Of a stretch of 64,000 nt of DNA, positions 18,763 to 29,045 are shown piece after piece. Numbering within the stretch: position 1 is the stretch's first letter; each line of letters opens with the position of its first letter. The position numbers were made by a program, and so were the translations under genes. The notes under the pieces were generated by a model. The model had not been told where the DNA came from. It was given only the letters and a program-made list of their open reading frames with translations, and made no database searches. Location: contig CAVSRJ010000001.1 of the NCBI GenBank assembly GCA_963730375.1, forward strand, positions 248,001-312,000, read 5' to 3'. The DNA comes from UBA6224 sp963730375 (GTDB lineage Bacteria; Patescibacteriota; Saccharimonadia; Saccharimonadales; UBA4665).

Positions 18763-19387
18763 ATGGATGGCGTCAGAAAGTTAAATATTGGGGCAGGGAA
18801 ATCCTACATACCGGGCTTCACTAACATAGATATTAGTCCAAAAGCAGACGTGGTCATTGACTTGAACACCGAAAAGCTTCCTTTTGAGGACAGTTCGATA
18901 GACTTGGTGTTCAGTTACCACTGCATGGAGCACATAGAAAACTACCTATTTGCTCTTGGTGAAATACATCGCGTTTTGAAGCATGGGAGGGGTGTTCATG
19001 TTGGGGGTACCCTATGTTACTTTGAGTGAGTATAACCTAGTAAATCCTTACCATAAGCAACACTTCAATGAATTTTCGTTCGATTTTTTTGATCAAGAAA
19101 AACTAAAAAAATCTGCCGAAGAAGATAACGAAATATATTTTAAGAAAATCAGCCACAGATTTACATACCTACCCGAGTGGGAGAAGAAGTCGACTAAGAA
19201 AAAGGAATTTGCGAGAAGGCACTATTTTAATGTAGTACAAAAAATTGACTTCGTTCTTCAGGTGGTTAAGAAGGATAATGCAAAAATATTGTCAGGTAGG
19301 GCGGAACAAGAATATATCGAAGAATTTGATAGCCTCCTGGCTGCAAGGGTCGGATACGGAGACGTCGCCGATAGGCAAAAGGGGTAA
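18763..19387 (+). CDS. SAM-dependent methyltransferase, type 11 (frameshifted near 18985)
   Basis: About 207 residues after repair. The N-terminal half has the SAM-binding start LNIGAGKSYIPGFTNIDI, then VVIDLNTEKLPFEDSSIDLVFSYHCMEHIENY and EIHRVLKHGG. A one-base insertion in a G-run near 18985 shifts the frame, and the second half resumes with GGVFMLGVPYVTLSEYN and continues to 19387. Enzymes of this class methylate sugars or lipid carriers in polysaccharide loci; the substrate cannot be told. Confidence 0.75.
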
Positions 19388-19395
19388 GTAGCCCA

Positions 19396-20754
19396 GTGCC
19401 TCTGAAACTACTAGTCCTTTCTCATATTTCGGATTTGCTTGGTGGGGCAGAGCGTTCTATGCTCGATACGTTTGACTATTGGACCGAGAAATATGATATT
19501 GAGCCCGAATTTATTCTAAGGCGACCACTGAAGTCTCTAGCTGGAGAGTTGAAGAAACGCGGCTGGAAGTACTACGACCTAGACTATACATTTTGGTCCG
19601 ATGCAGTGCCGCCGAAAAAAGCCGAGGATATCTTCCAGCGGTCGTTACAAAATAACAAGGCCATCATGGATATTGAGGCTATCATCCAGGAGTCTAATCC
19701 TGACGTTGTGATGACAAATAGCATCGTGTGCCCGTGGGCAGCATTGGCAGCATACTTTCAGAAAAAGCCGCACGTGTGGTTTGTGCGCGAGTATGGCGAC
19801 CTAGACCATGGACGAGTATTTGAAATGGATCGAGAGCGAACATTCACGGATATCGATAGCTTGTCCGACTTAGTTGTGACGAATTCGCGAACACTCGAAA
19901 GCCATGTTGCCCAGTACATCCCCAAAGTTAAACTCACAACACTCTACACACCATTCAAGACCGAACAGCTAAAGCAGCGGGCAACTGCGACCATTAACAC
20001 GCCGTTTGCCGACAAGGACAGCCTGAAACTAATAATCACCAGCAATCTTGCTCCATCAAAGGGACAGCTGGAGGCAGTCGAAGCAGTCGGGCAACTGACC
20101 CGCGACGGTTATAATGTCGAATTGTGTGTTATAGGCTCACTAGATCAAAAAGAGTATGTACGCGCTATCAAAGACGCGGCTGAGAAATACGACGCAACCC
20201 ACAAAGTGCATTTAATGGGATATCAAGAGAATCCCATGCCGTTTATTGCCGCATCGGATGTGGGTATTATGGCGTCACGCAAAGAGGCGTTTGGTCGGAC
20301 AACATTCGAGTATTTGCTCTTAGGCAAACCCGTCGTAGGTGCTGATGCCGGTGCGACACCCGAAATGGTCAAGAATGCAAAGAATGGATACCTCTATGAC
20401 CCCACGAGCGTCAAGAGCCTGCGGGATGCACTCGAACATTATGCAAAAGACAGGTCTCTCGTCGCGAAACATAGCAAAGAAGCAGTTAGGATGGCGAATC
20501 CATGCTGTCGGGACCCAACAATGCAGATGCTTTGTTCGCTAGAATCAAGTCCGTCATAAAAAATGCCCATACCATACAGCGACACCCCATCAATTATCTG
20601 CACAGAGAGCTGGAATATCCATTTGTCGCAAAAGAGGTGATGGATAAGTCCGGGGCGCAGTCGGTAAGGCGTCTCGCGAAGCTGGGCCAGACAAAAGGCC
20701 AAGGGCGCGTATTATCGCGTTCGCTCTGTGAAGGCAAAACTAACCGGGAAATAA
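19396..20754 (+). CDS. Glycosyltransferase family 4 (two compensating frameshifts)
   Basis: About 452 residues after repair. It starts LKLLVLSHISDLLGGAERSML and has the GT-B acceptor and donor halves, with ITSNLAPSKGQLEAVEAV and ASRKEAFGRTTFEYLLLGKPVVGADAGATPEMV (EX7E motif). The frame is lost near 20505, continues as MLSGPNNADALFARIKSV in another frame, and returns to the first frame by about 20670-20710, where AKGAYYRVRSVKAKLTGK ends at a TAA at 20752-20754. The next gene starts three bases later, supporting this end. Confidence 0.78.
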
Positions 20755-20757
20755 TAT

Positions 20758-21686
20758 ATGCCAAATACACGTAAGGTCAGCATCATCGTACCCGTATATG
20801 GTGATTGGCCGTCCCTAGAAGAGTGTATCGAGTCACTGAAGCAATTCGTCGATACCAATACTCATCGCGTGATGCTGGTAAACGATTGCGGCCAGACGCA
20901 GATACCATTGAGCGAAATATTAAGAAGGCTATCAAGGGTATCGATGGGTTCAGCTACTATCGAAACCCTAAGAACCTGGGTTTTATCGGTAACTGCAACC
21001 GAGCAGTTATGGAGCTGGATAAAACCAACAACGACGTATTACTGCTGAACAGTGACACGCGTGTTACCGAGGGATTTTTGGACGAAATGCTAAAAGTGTT
21101 ATACGCCGAACATGGGATAGTGCCGTGTCTCCACGAGAACAACGCGACGCTCGCTACGGTGCCCTACGCGCCGCAGGACAAAAAGGTATTCGTAGCAGAT
21201 GGAGCCGACAAAATTTATGAATCAATTCGCGAAAAGCTACCAAAGTATAATGAGATACCCGTTGCGCACGGGTTTTGCATGCTGATTAAACGGTCTGTGA
21301 TACAAGAATTTGGCTTATTCGATACCGTCTTCGGGAAAGGGTATGGTGAGGAAGTTGATTTTTGCATGCGGGTGAAACATCAGGGCTACAAATGTGCGTT
21401 GAGCAATCATGCCTTCGTGTATCACCTAGAAGCCCGGAGCTTCACCATAGAAACCAAGAACAAGCTGCTGGAAGCGAATAACCAAATCATCTGGAAGCGA
21501 TATCCGGACTACCGCCAAAGAGTACGTGATTATATGGAGAAGGCAATTGAGCGAGAAACTGCCCTAGAATCGGGAGGCGTCCATCAGGCCGGAGGCACTG
21601 CGAGGGCAAAAAGGGCTATAAAGAAAATGAGCCCGCGCGCTTACAGGTTAGCCCAAAAAATGCGCGCGTCGCTCCGTAACAGCTAA
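20758..21686 (+). CDS. Glycosyltransferase family 2 (frameshifted near 20895)
   Basis: About 309 residues. The N-terminus VSIIVPVYGDWPSLEECIESL and RVMLVNDCG are in one frame; PDADTIERNIKKA onward is in another. Later motifs are NPKNLGFIGNCNRAV, LLLNSDTRVTEGFLDEM (DxD-like) and AHGFCMLIKRSVIQEFG. At 21115-21140 the translated frame reads VPCLHENNAT where the family has a VSPRxNNAT motif. The alternate frame encodes AVSPR exactly there, so a pair of compensating indels is likely. Probably a glycan-chain glycosyltransferase. Confidence 0.8.
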
Positions 21687-22981
21687 CGGCCTGAAGCATC
21701 TTGCAGCAGCTCAAAAAGCTGCTGTGCGCTAGCTGATGAGGAGCGGGAGTGAAATGCGTACTCACGCGCCCTATTGTTCATGACAGAGCTTACAGAGCGC
21801 GAAGAAACTGTATCTGAAATAATCTCACATATCGCGGACTCCCATGCCTGACGGCTGTTCTTCACCCGAATGATAAAGTCGTCAAGCTCCTCATTCTGGT
21901 ATGGCAAAACATCCGAAACTATAGGGGTGGCGCCGAGGCCAATGTAGTCTAGACACTTTATGTCGGATTTGCCGCGATTAAACTCATTATCGACAAGGGG
22001 TGATAGACCATAGTCGAATGGTCCCTGTTTCAATAACCATGGGATGAACCGCGGATAAATTGAGCCGCCTCGTTTCTGGTATATGCGCTTGACCCAGGGT
22101 CTGTCCGGCAGTGTGCTGGCCACGCCAATTACGGTTAGCTCAAACGAGCCGGGATTTTTCTCCGCCGCAGCATCCAACGCAGGGAATATCAGCTCAAAGT
22201 CAGCACTATGGCTCACCGTTCCCATATACAGGAGCTGCAGTGGAGTGTCCTTTCCGGGCTCATGTTGCTCGTGATGATGCCATACCCGCTGATCGAGTGA
22301 GTTCCGCACAACTGTAGTATTGGGATTTGCTTGCTTGAAATACGTGGCTAGCTGGTCGGTGGAAGTCCAGACCTGAGAAGCGTGCGCAACCAAATAATCA
22401 AATGCCGCTAGAGTCGCCCGGTGAGCATCATGTTCTGGATGATCCGGGTCTATGTCGTGAAAGGCATCATCCGTATCGATAACAAGCGCAGTCTGTGTTG
22501 CCTGTAATGCCTTAACTAAGGATTCCGCCCCCTTGAGCGTATCGAAGGCATTGCGCTGCACTATACACACATCACAGTTGGCCGGGACTGAGCGAGTGTT
22601 CTCTGGATAGAGCTGCAGTGTCAGTTTACCCTTGAGCGCAGGATCCGTGAGCGGCGATATCAGTCGGATGAATGCAGAGCTCTTCGGATACGAATCCCCG
22701 TCCCGCGCGATGACAGCTACGCGCATTCCATCGAAGCCCTCTGCCGGCACGCTCCATCCATAGGAACTAGCAAGCAACCTGCCCAGCTGCCGTTTTTGCC
22801 GCCGTTTTTGTACAGCAGGGTTGTAATAGTAGACACCGAATACTTTCAAGAAGAGCAATTTAAAAAATCGTAGAAAGTGCAAGAATCTCCTACGAAGAAT
22901 CTTTGCTATTTCTACGAAATCACCATGCATGAGGAAATAGGCAAAATTGCCAATTGTATTTCGTTGTTTTATCTCAGGCAC
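21683..22981 (-). CDS. Glycosyltransferase, GT-B (family 1/4-like)
   Basis: 432 residues, uninterrupted. The N-terminal ~70 residues are basic and hydrophobic (membrane-associating). The core contains VAVIARDGDSYPKSSAFIRL, LVIDTDDAFHDIDPDHP (typical of this rather uncommon glycosyltransferase group), LLYMGTVSHSADFELIFPAL, and SDIKCLDYIGLGATPIVSD in the donor domain. It faces the preceding gene with a four-base overlap. The donor and acceptor sugars are unknown. Confidence 0.75.
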   Translation of the reverse strand: MPEIKQRNTIGNFAYFLMHGDFVEIAKILRRRFLHFLRFFKLLFLKVFGVYYYNPAVQKRRQKRQLGRLLASSYGWSVPAEGFDGMRVAVIARDGDSYPKSSAFIRLISPLTDPALKGKLTLQLYPENTRSVPANCDVCIVQRNAFDTLKGAESLVKALQATQTALVIDTDDAFHDIDPDHPEHDAHRATLAAFDYLVAHASQVWTSTDQLATYFKQANPNTTVVRNSLDQRVWHHHEQHEPGKDTPLQLLYMGTVSHSADFELIFPALDAAAEKNPGSFELTVIGVASTLPDRPWVKRIYQKRGGSIYPRFIPWLLKQGPFDYGLSPLVDNEFNRGKSDIKCLDYIGLGATPIVSDVLPYQNEELDDFIIRVKNSRQAWESAICEIISDTVSSRSVSSVMNNRAREYAFHSRSSSASAQQLFELLQDASGR

Positions 22982-23050
22982 ACCCTAACTGTACTATTTT
23001 TTGCCACTACCTAAAAGTTTGGCCACTGTGCGTGATACACTAATACGGTA

Positions 23051-24556
23051 ATGTTTGAAACACTCAGAGGGCTTGTCGCTAAACTAACCATGGGCACTGT
23101 CGTTGTCCGTGGAAGCAAGATTCAAAAAGGCGTGCTCGTTGGGCTGGTTGGTGTAATAATGGCGTATGGCTCGGTGGCGGGTATCGTCTCGGTCGCAACT
23201 CCATGGTGGCTCGGGGTCGGGGATACTCCAAGACATATCGATTATGCATGGAGTGTTTACAATCTACACCTTCCTACGTACGACGAAGGTCTACAGTATC
23301 CCGTGTTCAACCAACTTAGAGGAGGCCAGTATAGTAAGCAGAATGCTGCAAAAAACCCTCCTTTGTTCTACGTAATCCATGCACCATTCATGGGCCCGCT
23401 TATGAAAAGCGGTCATTGGCACGCCGCCATTGCTGTTGGCAGGTTTATCAACATTATTCTCGGCGTGCTATGCATAATGGCATTAGCCTGGGCTGGTTGG
23501 CTGTATGGTGGGCGAATAAAAAATGCCATGGCTGTTTCAGTGCCCGCCATAGCTTCGCTAACCTATGATTTTACAGTATTGAATCAAAATTTTGCTAGCG
23601 ATGTTTTGCTTGTGCTGCTTTCGACCCTAACAATCGTTAACTGGTATAAATTGATAAATAATGGTCTGCGGCGCAGGTATGTGGCCAGCCTAATCCTTCT
23701 ATCTATTCTCGGTATGGCGACCAAAGGAACATACATAGTGTTTCTCGTCGCGAACGTGTTAGCATTATTCCTAGCAGCACTCCTATATGTAAAAGGAGGC
23801 AGGGCACGACAGATTTACGTTGCAACAAAGTATTCAGCTCTTCTAGGCCTTGGAGTGTTAGTTGCAATCGGATGGTATTACGTCAGAAACAGAATTATTG
23901 CTGGTTCATGGTACTCCAATGGTGCCGGAGGTGCTGGAGGAAGAGTATACAAGTCCTTGCACACTGTCATTACCAGCTCGACTCTCTGGGGGATGTTCTA
24001 CACGCGCCTCAGTGTGGGTAAAGTATGGTCAACGATATGGACGGTAGTTAGCCTCGTTGCTGTTATCGAGGCAGTTCTATCCAACAAGCTGAGTGTACAA
24101 AAAAATAAAAAGGCTATCACCTTATGTTGTCTCATCGGCCTGTCAGTACTCGGAATTTTCCTAACCCAACTCGTGTGGGCGATAGGATACGGAGGTTTTT
24201 ATTTCAGATATTTCCTCCCGGTTATTGGAGTATTTGGTCTAGTAATTTCGTACGGTTTACTGCAGTTTTGTCATTGGAGAGGGCAACTGGTCACCATCCT
24301 AGTGTCAGGCATGACACTCCTTACCGTAAAAAATATTCCGGGCCTGAGTTCAATCAAAGCTATGATTCCGGAATCCGCAGCAGCACACGGGGTATTGGGG
24401 AAGTTGTCCGTAGAAGCTTCACACAATGGTATCCCAGCGTTCTTAGCAGTCTGCTTGGTGTGGACTGCAGTGTTCGGAGTATTAATTATAGGCTGGTCAC
24501 GTTGGTACTCTCGCCATCCCGAAGATCAAGCCCGAGTTCATTCTGACAGCGTATAG
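23051..24556 (+). CDS. Polytopic membrane protein, GT-C-type glycosyltransferase-like
   Basis: 501 residues with about eleven transmembrane helices. The first extracytoplasmic loop carries GVGDTPRHIDYAWSVYN and AKNPPLFYVIHAPF, resembling acidic/HP-type motifs of GT39 and DUF2142 enzymes that use polyprenyl-phosphate sugars. It could glycosylate lipid-linked glycans or proteins outside the membrane. A TACACT -10 box ends nine bases before the ATG. Its 3' end overlaps the convergent next gene by 19 bases. Confidence 0.65.
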   Translation: MFETLRGLVAKLTMGTVVVRGSKIQKGVLVGLVGVIMAYGSVAGIVSVATPWWLGVGDTPRHIDYAWSVYNLHLPTYDEGLQYPVFNQLRGGQYSKQNAAKNPPLFYVIHAPFMGPLMKSGHWHAAIAVGRFINIILGVLCIMALAWAGWLYGGRIKNAMAVSVPAIASLTYDFTVLNQNFASDVLLVLLSTLTIVNWYKLINNGLRRRYVASLILLSILGMATKGTYIVFLVANVLALFLAALLYVKGGRARQIYVATKYSALLGLGVLVAIGWYYVRNRIIAGSWYSNGAGGAGGRVYKSLHTVITSSTLWGMFYTRLSVGKVWSTIWTVVSLVAVIEAVLSNKLSVQKNKKAITLCCLIGLSVLGIFLTQLVWAIGYGGFYFRYFLPVIGVFGLVISYGLLQFCHWRGQLVTILVSGMTLLTVKNIPGLSSIKAMIPESAAAHGVLGKLSVEASHNGIPAFLAVCLVWTAVFGVLIIGWSRWYSRHPEDQARVHSDSV

Positions 24557-26987
24557 ACAAAGTAATTCGACATAGTCAAAACGTCTGACCAGGAATGAGA
24601 TGCTAGAAAGGTAGTTGGGGAGGTTACTTTCTGGCGCTTACCATTAACCATTTCGTAAACCATAGGGTCGTTAGGTGCGCTTATAAATTCTTTCAATGAA
24701 ACCGACTGGGGTAATGAGTCTAATATTCTTACAGATACCGGGGTGATTGTTGCTGGATCTAGATTGTATCTCGAAGGATCTTGCATATCGACTGTAACTT
24801 TATAGCGGTAACCGTTACTTACTGCCCAAACTGCCCCGCCGGACTTCTTCACAAACGACTCCAGTGGGTCGGCCACATGATAACTTGTGAGTTGAGTTGT
24901 CGAAAAATCAATCACGTCCTTTCCGTTAAATCCGTAGTCTCTAAATAGACTCGGAGAGGTTATTGGTCTCATTGCAAAGTTGTCGTCAATGGCGTAGATC
25001 CTCGTTTGTCCTATATAGCGAACAAGTCTGCCGCTACTCAACACAACCGCACCGTCATTAGGGAAGAGCTTCATGGTAGAGTCCGATATCGTCAAAACCT
25101 TGCTAAACGAGTAACCGAGCCCGTATAGGTCGGTTTTGCCCGGGATGTGGTGTAGTTTTCCATTGTGTATTAAATAAATCTCGGGCTGCCCACCTATGCT
25201 GACCAGGCGCTTCATTTCTGCAGATGCAAAGTGGTTTAAAAGGCCGGATGGTGCCACGGTAAAGTCGGGGTTACTAAGCGCATATTCAGATAAATCCTGG
25301 CCTTCTAGCGAAAGTTTTTTACTGCCGTCAATTATATAATTTCCACCAGATCCATCGCTGAGATACTTTCCGAGCTTTGAAGCAGAAACAGTCAACAGTG
25401 TGCTGAGATTGTATGGCTCTTTGTAGAAATGAATGCCAGAAGACTTGGCCACATCGTTGTCTATTTGGGTTAACTCAACGCCATCGTAATAGTAATACCG
25501 GGATGTATTGTCGCTGACAAAAGTGTCCTGGGTGAGAATGGGAGCCCCATAAGGGAGAGTGCTTACAAAACTTGCTGCAATATTTACATAAGCTCTTATT
25601 GAATAGGCGGGGGAGCCGAGTGTCTTGTAGGCGTTGTCGTCGATGATGTGTCGCCTTGTCCCGTTCTCGATGTAGTATATTGTGCTACCTGACTGCGTCT
25701 TCAGGACTTGCTGTATGTCTTCAGCGTGTCGTAACTTGGTATACAGCCAATTTGGCAGCTTGGAATTGTCACTAACAGTAAAGCCGTAATGATTCAGAAT
25801 AGTCTGCCCACCAAAACGATGTACAGTGCCCTCGGACACAAGGTATATCGAGCTGGTCTCAAAACTTGCAGAATATGACAGATTGCCGCCAAAGGTTAAT
25901 GAATCGACATAGCTTGGAGGCATAGAGTCTATTTGGTTAAAGATCTTACCGTAGCCGTAATCTTTGAGCTGTGATGGTCCTACCACTTTGTAGTACGTAT
26001 TATTTGCCCCGATTATATAGACACCAGTAGTTGAATTGATACGAAAGAAGGGCGTTCCAGTGGTTGTACCAAACCATTCATTGAAATATCTCCAAAAATT
26101 ACGGTTACCGTACGCGCTGCAGCTATTGCCGGTACCATACAAATTATCAAGGGCTGCTTGGTTCGGGCGGTAAGGTGTGTAATTGTAGAGGCCAGCAGTC
26201 GCTTGGTTCTGAATGTTTACCCAGGAGTAACCGCAAGAACTATTCGGGTTGTAGTATATTTTGTTATTTTGTCCTGCTACGTAGTTATAGTTTGTCGGGT
26301 TGGCACGATATTTCTTAAACTGCCAAGCCGCTTTGTACACCTGGTTAAAAAAGCCATAATATTCTGAATTACACGGCGCAGTATCAGGACAGCCGTAGCC
26401 GGTTGCCTTCTGATATTGGTTTGCCCATGGCCAGCTGTCAGTAACGAGGCCCTGCTCCTTTTGTAATAGCACGATTAACGATTGAGGGTTTATGCCGCAG
26501 GCATTGGAGACATCACTTATGATTAGGGCTGCCGAGCGATTAGTTTTGCTAGTTAGGTTGCCACAAATGCCTGATTCTGCGGCGACAGCAGGGGTATTTT
26601 GTTTGTGGTCCTTGAGGCAGGTAAAAGGTGTGGCAGCAATATTGGTGTTGTACCAGGCGTTGTAGCGTTGGCCGTACACTTTTCGGGTTGTCGTGACCCA
26701 CGTGTCGTTACTATTGTTCACGCGCCCAGTCGATGAGTTGTAGTAGTACGACTTACTGACGTCTCCATTGGTGTCACAGCTCGGTACCTTTGAGTTCAAA
26801 AAACTCTGTATCTCAGATGAGGACATGGATGACGAGTTATAAAATACCGGGTCATCGATAATGTTAGCGGCGTTGAACTGGCTGCCACTTAGGGCGCTTA
26901 CAATACTCGGGCTAACAAGCCCACTCCCAACAGTCGGAATTATAAGCAGGGCAGCCAGGACTAACTTTAGAATAATTTGTTGCGCAT
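24538..26987 (-). CDS. Secreted lysozyme-like protein with repeated surface-binding motifs (N-terminal frameshift)
   Basis: The open frame starts at 26826, but the real start is probably the ATG at 26985-26987. It encodes MRNK and, if one A is restored in the following A-run, IILKLVLAALLIIPTVG, a signal peptide leading in frame into SALSGSQFNAANIIDD. The mature N-terminal ~250 residues form a lysozyme-like domain (INPQSLIVLLQKEQGLVTDSW, EYYGFFNQVYKAAWQFKKY). The remaining ~500 residues contain at least six degenerate repeats of about 60-70 residues with an IYLV..G..HRFGG-like core. I infer a secreted wall-binding hydrolase or adhesin. It lies inside the glycan locus, one base after the upstream lipoprotein-like gene. 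Confidence 0.65.
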
Positions 26988-26988
26988 T

Positions 26989-27543
26989 CTACTTGACCTC
27001 CACTTCGAGTGGATCAGATGTCCCGCCATATGCTGTCGAACTATATTCGAGCGTAGCTGTCCAAGTTCCCGTGTGTAACTTACTGAGGGGCACCTCGGTA
27101 ACACCACAAGATGTGTTGCTCGCGTTGCTGACGGCAGGCCGCGATTGCGTTACTTTCGTCCCATCTGACTTTGCGACAAGCTTAGAGTACAGTGTCCCAC
27201 CGTCTTCTACGACATCGGCGGCGAAGCCGTTAACATTGAGACTTGTTTGCGTCTGGACCCACGTAGAAATTTCTACACTCGTATTTTTTTTGTCCCCTGA
27301 GCCAGTCGATCCTTGGTTATTGTTTTCATCCGTTTTGCTTGAGGAAGGTGCATCAGATTTACGTGATTCGGAGTCTTCAACTGCGGATTTGCTCGGTGGT
27401 CCGTAGTCTATACTACTCGTCGATTTGGTCGAGCTGGCATGAAACAAGTGGGTCGTATTGGTAAGCTCAAGGGCGGCTACGACAGCACCGACCACAACTA
27501 CTGTGGTCAACAAAATGGCGGCCATTTTACCGAAGTGCTTCAT
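26989..27543 (-). CDS. Membrane-anchored extracytoplasmic protein with Ser/Lys-rich linker
   Basis: 184 residues, no recognised family. One N-terminal transmembrane helix (about 8-28, AAILLTTVVVVGAVVAAL) is followed by a low-complexity Ser/Asp/Lys/Asn linker (about 35-90) and a compact domain of ~90 residues with beta-sandwich character (TGTWTATLEYSSTAYG). Its stop codon is immediately followed by the start of the lysozyme-like gene, so the two are probably co-translated and functionally linked at the cell surface. Confidence 0.6.
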   Translation of the reverse strand: MKHFGKMAAILLTTVVVVGAVVAALELTNTTHLFHASSTKSTSSIDYGPPSKSAVEDSESRKSDAPSSSKTDENNNQGSTGSGDKKNTSVEISTWVQTQTSLNVNGFAADVVEDGGTLYSKLVAKSDGTKVTQSRPAVSNASNTSCGVTEVPLSKLHTGTWTATLEYSSTAYGGTSDPLEVEVK

Positions 27544-27656
27544 TCCTACCTGTTATGTTGGGGTTTATGTTTACGTTGCAGCAGATGTGGATTTTGGTCA
27601 ATTTATAGACAGTGTAACCATAATCGACCGAAATAACAATAGCGGAATAGACAACA

Positions 27657-28517
27657 CTAACCTAATAAGCTATGAAGGTACTTACCATAGCCGGATTTGT
27701 GGAGTGGCTCGGCAAGTTCTTTAAGCTGGTCAGCGGTGATGAAACCCTCCTGGTAGGCGACTTCTTCGATGCAGCCAATCTTGTAGCCGGTGCGCTTTTC
27801 GATAACCTCGACGAACTGGCTGGCGCTGTTCATGGACTCGAAGGTGCCGGTATCCAGCCAAGCGCTGCCACGTCCCATGGTCTGGACCTTGAGCTTGCCT
27901 CGTTTTAGGTACTCTTCGTTCACGGCGGTGATTTCTAGCTCGCCACGGTCGGATGGCTGCACATTTTTAGCTATGTCAACAACGTCGTTGTCGTAAAAAT
28001 ACAGACCGACGACGGCGAAGTTTGACTTCGGTGATCGTGGGCTTTTCCTCGATAGACACAGCGCGACGGTCGTTGTCGAACTCGACGACGCCGTAGCGCT
28101 CTGGGTCGGACACCTGGTAGGCAAAGACGATACCACCGTCTGGGTTAACACAGCGCTTCAGGCTGTTGCCAAAACCATGGCCGTAAAAGATATTGTCGCC
28201 CAATACTAATGCGACATTGTCGTCGCCGATGAATTCTTCGCCAATAATAAATGCTTGTGCCAGGCCATCTGGTGATGGCTGCACGGCGTACTCAAACCGG
28301 CACCCCAGCTGTGAACCATCACCCAGCAGACGCTGAAATGATCGGAATCCTCGGGCGTAGTGATGATGAGTATCTCGCGGATGCCGGCCATCATCAGCGT
28401 GCTGAGCGGGTAGTACACCATCGGCTTGTCGTAGATGGGCATGAGCTGTTTGCTAATGCCTTTGGTGATGGGGTAGAGGCGGGTGCCGGATCCGCCAGCT
28501 AAGATGATGCCTTTCAT
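27657..28517 (-). CDS. rfbA: Glucose-1-phosphate thymidylyltransferase (two frameshifts)
   Basis: About 286 residues after repair. It makes dTDP-glucose, the first step of dTDP-L-rhamnose synthesis. The N-terminus has MKGIILAGGSGTRLYPIT and YDKPMVYYPLSTLM. The frame breaks near 28325, continues as FEYAVQPSPDGLAQAF and LVLGDNIFYG in a second frame, and breaks again near 28040. It continues as GLYFYDNDVVDIAKN, RGSAWLDTGTFESMNSAS and VAYQEGFI. All conserved blocks are present, so the two single-base shifts are probably sequence errors. It is separated from rfbD by an opposite-strand gene. Confidence 0.88.
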
Positions 28518-28595
28518 GACGTCTCCAATTACGTAGGTATCTTACCACGAGATGCGGCATATTTCGTCTGTTTAGCACCGGAAAGGCTTATTTGA

Positions 28596-28601
28596 TATCA
28601 T
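28596..28601 (+). promoter_or_regulatory. -10 box of a leaderless gene
   Basis: TATCAT ends six bases before the ATG at 28608, with no Shine-Dalgarno sequence. Confidence 0.45.
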
Positions 28602-28607
28602 GGTAGC

Positions 28608-29045
28608 ATGCAAAGAAATAAACCTAGCACTAAGAAACAGAACGGTGAATTAGTTAATAAAGGCATTGCAAAGAAGTTAAGTAAACAAAGGTTCATAATA
28701 GGGTTTTTGACTCTAACAGTTTTTGCGGTAGGTATTTTCAGTGTGGTCATTAATAGGCACATGCAAAATGCTGCAAATGTAAGTAAGATGACATCGAATG
28801 AGCTGGCCGAAAAAAGCCAATATCTGAGTTCGCTAGCTGGCACATTCGTTGCGATTTTTTCCTCCCCGGCCTCCCAGGATGAAATTGAAGGTCTTGGTGA
28901 CTGCGTGAGCCTTATTGATATTGAGGGGGGTGGATATGGATGTGAAGTATCTGATAGCACAACTGAACATTGTGCGAGCTCCTTTTCTATATATAGCTTC
29001 AAGCTCTTCACGCCAGTCACGAGGCTCGAAACCGGTTGCTTCTAG
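28608..29045 (+). CDS. Small membrane protein of unknown function, running into rfbD
   Basis: 145 residues. The basic N-terminus (28 residues) precedes one transmembrane helix (about 28-48, FIIGFLTLTVFAVGIFSVV), then a polar extracytoplasmic domain with Cys pairs. It is on the opposite strand between rfbA and rfbD. The last ~70 residues are antisense to the rfbD C-terminus, where the two frames overlap by over 200 bases. Either the gene genuinely overlaps or one of the two stop codons has been lost through an indel near 28980. Family unknown. Confidence 0.5.
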   Translation: MQRNKPSTKKQNGELVNKGIAKKLSKQRFIIGFLTLTVFAVGIFSVVINRHMQNAANVSKMTSNELAEKSQYLSSLAGTFVAIFSSPASQDEIEGLGDCVSLIDIEGGGYGCEVSDSTTEHCASSFSIYSFKLFTPVTRLETGCF

